Below, in pieces: positions 58,129-64,000 of a stretch of DNA of 64,000 nt (positions within the stretch are counted from its first letter, which is position 1; each line of letters begins with the position of its first letter). Origin of the DNA: Nocardia niwae NBRC 108934 = DSM 45340 (GTDB taxonomy: Bacteria > Actinomycetota > Actinomycetes > Mycobacteriales > Mycobacteriaceae); assembly GCF_001613465.1 (NCBI RefSeq), contig NZ_BDCK01000015.1, forward strand, positions 124,001-188,000, in the 5' to 3' direction. Below the pieces are notes generated by a model. That model was given only the letters and a program-made list of their open reading frames with translations. It was not told the origin of the DNA and did no database searches. Both the position numbers and the translations under genes were made by a program.

Positions 58129-59760
58129 GTGATCACCGCGACCGACCTGGAGGTCCGGGCCGGAGTCCGCACCCTGCTGTCCGCTCCCGGACCGGCGCTG
58201 CGGGTGCAGGCGGGCGACCGGATCGGGTTGGTCGGGCGCAACGGCGCGGGGAAGACCACCACGCTGCGCATCCTGGCCGGTGAGGGCGAGCCGTACGCCG
58301 GAAAGATTCTCCGCTCCAGCGACATCGGTTACCTGCCGCAGGATCCGCGCGAGGGCAACCTGGACGTGCTGGCTCGCGACCGGGTGCTGTCCGCCCGTGG
58401 CCTGGACACGCTGATCCGGGAGATGGAGAAGCAGCAGGCGCTGATGGCGGAGGTCGCCGACGACAAGGAACGCGAGAAGGCCGTCCGCAAGTACGGCCGG
58501 CTGGAGGAGCGTTTCTCGGCCCTGGGCGGCTACGTCGCCGAGAGCGAGGCCGCGCGCATCTGTCACAGCCTCGGTCTGCCCGACCGGGTGCTCGGCCAGC
58601 CGTTGCGCACCCTCTCCGGTGGCCAGCGGCGCCGAATCGAATTGGCGCGCATCCTGTTCGCCGCTTCCGACGGCAGCGGCGGGCGCTCGGACACCATCCT
58701 GCTGCTGGACGAGCCGACCAACCACCTCGACGCCGACTCGATCACCTGGCTGCGCGGCTTCCTGCAGAACCACGACGGCGGCCTGATCGTCATCAGTCAC
58801 GACGTCGAGCTGCTCGGCGACGTGGTGAACAAGGTGTGGTTCCTGGACGCGGTGCGCGGCGAGGCCGACGTCTACAACATGGGCTGGAAGAAGTACCTGG
58901 ACGCGCGCGCGACCGATGAGCAGCGCAGGCGCCGCGAACGCGCGAACGCCGAGAAGAAGGCCAGTGCGCTGCGTGCCCAGGCGGCCAAGCTCGGCGCGAA
59001 GGCCACCAAAGCGACTGCGGCGCAGAACATGGCCAAGCGCGCCGATCGCCTGCTGGCCGAACTCGACGACGTGCGCGTCGCCGACAAGGTCGCCCGGATC
59101 AAGTTCCCCGAGCCCGCGGCCTGCGGCAAGACGCCCTTGATGGCCGAGAACCTGACCAAGGTCTACGGCTCGCTGGAGATCTTCACCGGCGTCGACCTCG
59201 CGATCGACCGCGGCAGCCGGGTGGTCGTCCTGGGGCTGAACGGCGCGGGAAAGACCACGCTGCTGCGTCTGCTGGCCGGAGTCGAGCAGCCGACGGCGGG
59301 TGGTCTGGTGCCGGGGCACGGTCTGAAGATCGGCTACTTCGCCCAGGAGCACGACACCCTGGACGACAACGCCACGGTGTGGGAGAACATCCGCCACGCC
59401 GCGCCGGACGCGGGTGAGCAGGATCTGCGCGGCCTCCTCGGCGCGTTCATGTTCTCCGGTCCGCAACTCGAGCAGCCGGCGGGCACCCTGTCGGGCGGTG
59501 AGAAGACCCGGCTCGCGTTGGCCGGACTGGTCTCCTCGGCGGCGAACGTGCTGCTGCTGGACGAGCCGACGAACAACCTCGACCCGGTGTCGCGGGAGCA
59601 GGTGCTCGACGCCCTGCGCACCTACGCGGGCGCGGTGGTGCTGGTGACCCACGACCCGGGCGCAGCGGAGGCGCTGTCTCCGGAACGCGTGATCCTGCTT
59701 CCGGACGGGACGGAAGACCATTGGTCGGCCGAATACCTGGAACTTATTCAGCTTGCGTGA
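58129..59760 (+). CDS. ABC-F family ATPase
   Basis: A 543-residue soluble protein with two ABC domains and no membrane helices. Walker A motifs are GRNGAGKTT and GLNGAGKTT; signatures LSGGQRRR and LSGGEKTR; Walker B segments end in LLDEPTNHLD and LLDEPTNNLD. A charged linker rich in Arg/Lys/Ala lies between. ABC-F proteins act on ribosomes in translation or antibiotic resistance. It is the likely ortholog of Rv1473. The GTG at 58129 has GAGGAGA just upstream. Confidence 0.93.
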   Translation: MITATDLEVRAGVRTLLSAPGPALRVQAGDRIGLVGRNGAGKTTTLRILAGEGEPYAGKILRSSDIGYLPQDPREGNLDVLARDRVLSARGLDTLIREMEKQQALMAEVADDKEREKAVRKYGRLEERFSALGGYVAESEAARICHSLGLPDRVLGQPLRTLSGGQRRRIELARILFAASDGSGGRSDTILLLDEPTNHLDADSITWLRGFLQNHDGGLIVISHDVELLGDVVNKVWFLDAVRGEADVYNMGWKKYLDARATDEQRRRRERANAEKKASALRAQAAKLGAKATKATAAQNMAKRADRLLAELDDVRVADKVARIKFPEPAACGKTPLMAENLTKVYGSLEIFTGVDLAIDRGSRVVVLGLNGAGKTTLLRLLAGVEQPTAGGLVPGHGLKIGYFAQEHDTLDDNATVWENIRHAAPDAGEQDLRGLLGAFMFSGPQLEQPAGTLSGGEKTRLALAGLVSSAANVLLLDEPTNNLDPVSREQVLDALRTYAGAVVLVTHDPGAAEALSPERVILLPDGTEDHWSAEYLELIQLA

Positions 59761-59841
59761 GTTTCATCACAGGAACCCGTTGATCACGGCCTGCTGAGTG
59801 CTTAGCCTGGAAAGACGCTGCTCGGCGACTCGGAGGAAGCC

Positions 59842-60072
59842 ATGAGCGACAGGCCACAAGGCAAGGCCACATTGGGTAAGGGCACACGCGTCACCGGGAA
59901 GTCACGCGATCGCCTACAAACCCAGCTGAAGAAACAATATGAGGCGGGTGCGAGCATCCGGTCATTGGCGCGGTCGACCGGCCGCTCCTACGGTTTCATC
60001 CACAACGTGCTGGTGGAGTCGCATGTGCAGCTCCGCAGCCGGGGCGGAGCCAATCGCCGCAAGGTTCAATAG
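59842..60072 (+). CDS. small helix-turn-helix protein
   Basis: A 76-residue basic protein with a helix-turn-helix (about residues 38-60: GASIRSLARSTGRSYGFIHNVLVE). Ortholog position is Rv1473A, next to the ABC-F gene. It may be a local regulator or nucleoid factor. The ATG is preceded by GGAGGA. A clear hairpin follows its stop. Confidence 0.83.
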   Translation: MSDRPQGKATLGKGTRVTGKSRDRLQTQLKKQYEAGASIRSLARSTGRSYGFIHNVLVESHVQLRSRGGANRRKVQ

Positions 60073-60080
60073 CGACGTCA

Positions 60081-60101
60081 CGGCGCGAGCAATCCGCGCC
60101 G
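60081..60101 (+). terminator. terminator after the HTH gene
   Basis: CGGCGCG (60081-60087) pairs with CGCGCCG (60095-60101) over 7 bp with a 7-nt loop, 8 nt after the stop. No T run follows. Confidence 0.5.
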
Positions 60102-60601
60102 CGAGGAACCCGTCCGCACTGTCGGGACACGTGGCGGACGGAAGCGGGCTCGCGGCGCGGTGCCCGCTGTCGCGGATGACGGTTCCGTGGGACGGCTGCG
60201 GCGGCCTGCCCGGACGGAATGCGCGACCGGATCGATATCGACGACTCCCGAGCCGGACGCCTACCTCGCCGAGCTGCTCGGCGGCGTCGACATCCCCGTT
60301 CCCCGGGCGCACGTCCTACGACCTTCCGGCCGGATATCGCATGCGGCAATGCAATCCGGCAGCCCGGTCGGTGACCGCTGGTCGACACCCGGCTCGAGCA
60401 GCGGCCGCAGTGCCGGTGAACCGCCATGGCAGCCGCCGGATTCGTCTCCCGGGTCGCGGGGCCTGAAGCGCAACTCCGGCATGCGGGAGATAGTGTGCGC
60501 GCCTGCCCGGCCAGCGCGGGTGTTCTCCTGGCTCGACGTGGTGATTCAGCCTCGGCTGCCGAGGTTTCCGCCGTTGTCGGCGCGGACGGCGGTTGTGCTC
60601 G
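60102..60601. other. region without a supported gene, downstream of the ATP-grasp gene
   Basis: About 500 nt between the HTH gene terminator and the ATP-grasp stop. Open frames are Arg/Pro/Ala-rich and show no recognisable domain on either strand. It may contain decayed coding sequence, but nothing could be assigned. Confidence 0.4.
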
Positions 60602-61561
60602 TTAGTCCGCCACCATGCCGTCACCGTCCACCAGCAGGTTGGCCAGGCTGCGAAAGATCGGCAGCCCGGTTTTGATCTCCAGGTAGGCGAACTGGCCCTG
60701 CGGGTTGACCTCGAGGAAGTAGTATTCGCCGTCGCGGCCGAGCCGAATGTCGAGCACACCGAAGGACAATCCGAGCGCGCCCATCAGCGTGGCCAGCGAC
60801 TTGCTCACCGAGGCGGGCAGATGGTCGGGGACGAAATCGACCGACGTGTCCAGGCGGGAGTCGACCTTCCCGACGCCGGCCTGCGAGTCGATGCGCACGG
60901 TCCACTCGACCCCGTCGACCCAGACCACGCGCAGATCGCAATTGGCGTCGATGTAATCCTGGAAGGTCGTCGGCGCCGAACGAATCGCGGCCAACCTGCC
61001 GAAATCGTCCCTGGCGATGATCCTGGTCTCGGCGAACTCCCCGCGGCTGGTACCGGTTCGCTTGTAAACGACCGGGCCGGGTCGGGATTCGACGAAGCTG
61101 CGCGCCTCGTCCGGATCATTGGTGATCAACGTCTCCGGCACCGCGAACCCGGCCCGCAACGCGGTCTCCAGTTGCACGATCTTGCGTCCCGCGGTGCGGT
61201 CGGCGCCGGGGTCGTTGACCCAATAGGCAGGTATGGACCAGAGCAGACCTTGGATGAATCCATCGCACTCGGCCTGGCGGAAATCGTTGTCCGAGGCGCG
61301 GACGCTCGCGGGCACCCGCGCGGGATGGGGGCGCCGCCACCACACCGACCGGACGTCGTCGAGGCCGATCAGGTGCGACAGCGACCGCGCGGTGCCGAGA
61401 CGATCCAACCGGAAACTGCCGGATTCCCGGGGAAAATCGCGCAGGTCGAGGTGGATCGGGCTGAGCCCGTGGTGTTCTCGCAGGGTCGCCGCCATCGCGG
61501 TGGCGTGTAGATCATCGGATTCGGACACGATCAGGACCGAACCACGCCGGCGTGCGGCCAT
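60602..61561 (-). CDS. MvdD-type ATP-grasp ligase (candidate graspetide maturase)
   Basis: A 319-residue ATP-grasp enzyme of the MvdC/MvdD type. The N-terminus has VLIVSESDDLHA and an SVWWRRP segment typical of this group. The central part has KIVQLETALRAGFAVPETLITND and VVYKRTG; the C-terminus has the metal-binding DIRLGRDGEYYFLEVNPQGQF. In microviridin, plesiocin and related graspetides these ligases join Ser/Thr/Lys side chains to Asp/Glu in a precursor. The gene starts 11 nt after the stop of the next candidate precursor gene, in one operon. The enzyme class is quite secure; the product is inferred. Confidence 0.85.
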   Translation of the reverse strand: MAARRRGSVLIVSESDDLHATAMAATLREHHGLSPIHLDLRDFPRESGSFRLDRLGTARSLSHLIGLDDVRSVWWRRPHPARVPASVRASDNDFRQAECDGFIQGLLWSIPAYWVNDPGADRTAGRKIVQLETALRAGFAVPETLITNDPDEARSFVESRPGPVVYKRTGTSRGEFAETRIIARDDFGRLAAIRSAPTTFQDYIDANCDLRVVWVDGVEWTVRIDSQAGVGKVDSRLDTSVDFVPDHLPASVSKSLATLMGALGLSFGVLDIRLGRDGEYYFLEVNPQGQFAYLEIKTGLPIFRSLANLLVDGDGMVAD

Positions 61562-61572
61562 CCGCCTGTCGC

Positions 61573-62028
61573 TCAGTCGAGGCTGTCGCAGTTGATGCCG
61601 TCGTCGCTGCCGTTGATCGTTTTGGTCTGGCAGTAAGTGAACGTCGCCCCGCCCGCGCCCGGAGTGTCGACGAGTTGCAGCCGGTCGGCCCAGGTTTCGG
61701 TGAGCTGCCGCAGTTGCTCGTCGCCGAGCGCCTCCGACGGTGACTCCGGGATGGTCATCGGCCGATCGACCAGGTCGATGCGCAACCTGCGGGTGAAATC
61801 GGCGGTGGCGCCCGCGCGAATGTCCACCAGCACCGGACGGCCGTCCTGATCGGCGTGCGGCGCCACGGAATCGATCACGCGCAGGACATCGGACCGACTG
61901 AAGGTCCACGTTCCCTCGGCGACGCGCACGCTGATCTGCCGGTCCGATTCCGCTACCAGCAGGCCCTGGAGCGGAGGAACGCGGTCAGCGTGCGGCGTCG
62001 TCCCGGGAAGGTGGATTGCGTCGGTCAT
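61573..62028 (-). CDS. candidate graspetide precursor with long leader
   Basis: A 151-residue protein directly upstream of the ATP-grasp gene. The first 120 or so residues look like a folded leader with beta and helical parts (GTWTFSRSDVLRVIDS, SEALGDEQLRQLTETWADRL). After a Gly-rich hinge PGAGGA the C-terminal core carries donor residues Thr129, Thr131, Thr135, Lys136, Thr137 and Ser141, acceptor residues Asp142, Asp143, Asp148 and Asp151, and Cys133/Cys147. The ATG at 62028 has GGAG 8 nt upstream. No export signal is seen. Its role as the substrate is inferred from position and core composition. Confidence 0.6.
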   Translation of the reverse strand: MTDAIHLPGTTPHADRVPPLQGLLVAESDRQISVRVAEGTWTFSRSDVLRVIDSVAPHADQDGRPVLVDIRAGATADFTRRLRIDLVDRPMTIPESPSEALGDEQLRQLTETWADRLQLVDTPGAGGATFTYCQTKTINGSDDGINCDSLD

Positions 62029-63067
62029 AGCCGTTTCTCCGATCTGCTCACGATTTGCCACGACCCCCGAGTGTGTGAGCGATCCTATCGCGATGAGGGT
62101 GTTATCGCTTCGAATCGGGAGATTTCCCGGCCTGCGGCAAACCGAATTCCGATCGATAAGGCCCGAGGGCCGAAAGAATTCCGGTACGCTGTCAATGCGT
62201 ACGGCGCGATAATCGAGCTAACTCGACGATGTGCTGCTGGACGGCGCTCTTAGCCCGGTATTGGCGGCTGTGCATCTGCACGCTCGTGCACCTCGGCGGA
62301 GGGTTGAACCGGAGACCGGATGCGACTGTTTGCGCGCACCGCATCGCATTTCTCCATCTGCGGGCCCGGTGCGTCCTGCTCGAACTGCTCGAATCCGGTT
62401 GCGCGTGCTGGGGTCTCGCGGACGTCGGCTGCTGTTCGCGTTGCGCTCGGCTCACCAGGCGGGCTCGGCGATCGATCGCACCGCCCGCGACGATCCGAAA
62501 GGCAAGATGTTTCCGCGGGTGCTGCGACCGGCCATCGCGCCGAGCCGGAGATCTGGTCGCTCGCACAGCCGGTTCCCGCCGTACGGCCCGTCGGTCGGCG
62601 CAGCGGGCGCACGGTCTCGCGGCTGGACACCGAATTCGACGGCGGGCACCGGCTTTACATTCCCGAATGGAGAAGGTGGTCATTGCACGGCCTGAGGACG
62701 CTGCTCCGTCGTGCGAATCCGGCGGCGCCGAAGGCGCCGGAGCAGTCGGCTCGACAGGCCCGTGATGGCCGGGGACGGGCGGCGTCGGGCTGAGGGCCGC
62801 CGGTCCGGTCCGTTCGAGCAGGCTGGGAAGACTCCTCCGTTTGGTTTCGGATCGCATCGCCGCCGGTCGCCATGCCGTCTCCGGGTGGCGGGTCGCGTCA
62901 TCTCGCCGAGCCACATCGCCGAAAGGTTGCGAAGGCAGTGATGGCCAGGTAGCGGGCCTTGCCTGCTGTCCGGCATCGGCGGATGATCGATCAGAGCCTC
63001 CCGGGTACTCGGATGCGCTTGCCGGGTCGGGCTCGGATCGCCCTATCGCTCAGCCAAGGAAATCACG
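62029..63067. other. region without a supported gene, upstream of the graspetide operon
   Basis: About 1 kb between the precursor start and the small secreted peptide gene. An AT-richer stretch near 62075-62230 is the likely promoter area of the operon. Beyond it, several frames are open but give Arg/Cys-rich translations with no domain. A transporter or protease gene of the cluster is not found here. Could be decayed sequence. Confidence 0.4.
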
Positions 63068-63250
63068 ATGATCACCAAAGCCACGCAAGCGATCGCCGCA
63101 ACCGCGCTCGTCCTGGCCATGGGCGCATTCTTCGCTCCGGCGGCCTCAGCCGCACCAGCCTCACCAGCACCGACGACCGACGCGCTCGGATCGGTAGCGG
63201 TGTGCCTGAACGTGCCACTCGGCTCGGTCAGCATCAGCTTCTGCATCTGA
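63068..63250 (+). CDS. small secreted peptide
   Basis: A 60-residue preprotein. A clear signal peptide (about 1-28, ending in ASA) is followed by a short mature chain ending in VCLNVPLGSVSISFCI, with two Cys that could form one disulfide. An AAGGA site lies 7 nt before the ATG. Function unknown; small secreted peptides like this are common in Nocardia. The following 260 nt hold no supported gene. Confidence 0.6.
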   Translation: MITKATQAIAATALVLAMGAFFAPAASAAPASPAPTTDALGSVAVCLNVPLGSVSISFCI

Positions 63251-63514
63251 GACCGCCGCACGGAACCGGCGAGCGGACGACGCACACAGTGCCGTCCACC
63301 CGGTCGGGCCCGGCTGCCGTAAATCGCCCTCCGGTACGCCCGGGATCGGGGCGAGCGGGGACGCGTTCTGCAGGCGTCGGCGGTGGGCGCGGTGTACCTG
63401 GCCGACGGGTGAAGCCGAGCCGCGTCCCGTCCTTGCGGAGCAGTTTACGGATCCGGCGGCGATCGTCAGGCTCCTCACCTCTCCGTGCACGCGGATCCGG
63501 GCCGCGCCGGAAAG

Positions 63515-64000
63515 TCAGCCCCGGTTCGCGTTGCGCTCCGCCCACCAGTCGGGAGCGTCGATGAAGTGGTTGTCGAACTCCTCCTGCGCGGCGGCGAGTT
63601 CGGCCACCGGGGATTCGCCCGAGGCGATCCGCTCCAGCAGCCGGAAGTACTCGAATCGCTGCACGCCCGGGGTGAGCGCGATGAGGATGCGCGCCGTGCT
63701 GCCGGGCGCGGCGCCGAAGGCGTGCGGCATGAATTTCGGGACGACGATCGACCCGCCCGCGCCGACGGTGACGATCCGGTCGCCGGCCAGCAGTTGCAAT
63801 TCCCCCTCGGTAACGTAGAAGAGTTCATCGGAACGCGTGTGGTAGTGCGGTGCCGCGCCGTCCGCGCCGCGATCCATGCTGACCTCGAGTGTGCTCAGGC
63901 CGCCGCCCGCCTCCTCGGCGTCGATCAGCAGGCGCAGGGTGACTGAGGTGGTGCGCAGCGTCTCCGCGTCCTGCGACTGGCGGATCGCGACGTCCTTGCG
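63515..64000 (-). CDS. cupin-domain protein (cut by window end)
   Basis: The frame is open from the window end to the stop at 63515, giving at least 161 residues. The cupin motif PHYHTRSDELFYVTEGELQLLAG and the second motif GGSIVVPKFMPHAFG show the metal-binding His and Glu residues. An ATG at 63877 lies inside the frame but is not the start, because similar sequence continues upstream. The function (dioxygenase, isomerase or sensor) cannot be said. Confidence 0.75.
   Translation of the reverse strand, partial: RKDVAIRQSQDAETLRTTSVTLRLLIDAEEAGGGLSTLEVSMDRGADGAAPHYHTRSDELFYVTEGELQLLAGDRIVTVGAGGSIVVPKFMPHAFGAAPGSTARILIALTPGVQRFEYFRLLERIASGESPVAELAAAQEEFDNHFIDAPDWWAERNANRG

Overview
The window is a chromosomal segment of a very GC-rich mycolic-acid actinomycete, most likely Nocardia or a close relative. 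The evidence is the strong G/C third-position bias, the many GTG starts, an OpcA-containing pentose-phosphate operon, an MptB-type mannosyltransferase and an intein-free SufR-SufB-SufD-SufC-SufS-SufU-SufT operon. The order of the core genes matches, from memory, the Mycobacterium tuberculosis stretch Rv1437 to Rv1473A: pgk, tpiA, secG, pgl-opcA-zwf-tal-tkt, ctaB, qor, ctaA, ABC pair, mptB, suf, ABC-F, small HTH protein. Accessory genes are inserted between these blocks.

Layout. 1-1413: end of the lower glycolysis operon (pgk, tpiA) closed by a clear terminator. 1504-6066: an accessory block (DUF1579 lipoprotein, META-domain lipoprotein, EamA exporter with a structured leader, MFS exporter) that splits tpiA from secG. 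6067-12000: a decayed MFS gene, an SDR and an alpha/beta hydrolase sharing a KstR-like site, two small conserved proteins and a fused E1 alpha/beta dehydrogenase. 11999-18514: the minus-strand tkt-tal-zwf-opcA-pgl operon. 19322-24631: ctaB, an FAD monooxygenase divergent from a TetR gene across a tandem operator, qor, and a PheC-like periplasmic protein. 24836-31802: a flavoprotein, an XRE regulator divergent from small Nocardia-type genes, an unusual membrane-anchored Ser/Thr kinase, and a tandem universal stress protein. 31941-41143: prolyl aminopeptidase, ctaA, an ABC exporter, mptB, and three regulator/oxidoreductase sets. 41438-47866: the suf operon and its terminator. 48093-57961: DUF4189 protein, hemerythrin, NDH-2-like flavoprotein, Ku downstream of a lycopene-cyclase-like gene, MMPL transporter, SDR. 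58129-60101: ABC-F and HTH protein. 60602-62028: a two-gene minus-strand operon of an MvdD-type ATP-grasp ligase and its probable substrate peptide, a candidate graspetide (omega-ester RiPP) locus. The end holds a small secreted peptide and a cupin gene cut by the window edge.

How the genes fit together. Haem A synthesis (ctaB, ctaA) flanks the carbon-flow genes, as in relatives. The pentose-phosphate operon supplies NADPH and pentoses. The suf operon builds Fe-S clusters under SufR control. Several accessory enzymes sit beside their own TetR regulators with visible palindromic operators. Five starts, one of them an upstream ORF, lie exactly 7 nt after a TAnnnT -10 hexamer, which suggests leaderless transcripts.

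The most notable items are the graspetide-like locus, the planctomycete-style kinase with a DFN motif and a multi-pass C-terminus, and the structured leader with an upstream ORF before the EamA gene. All calls are read from the sequence without database searches.
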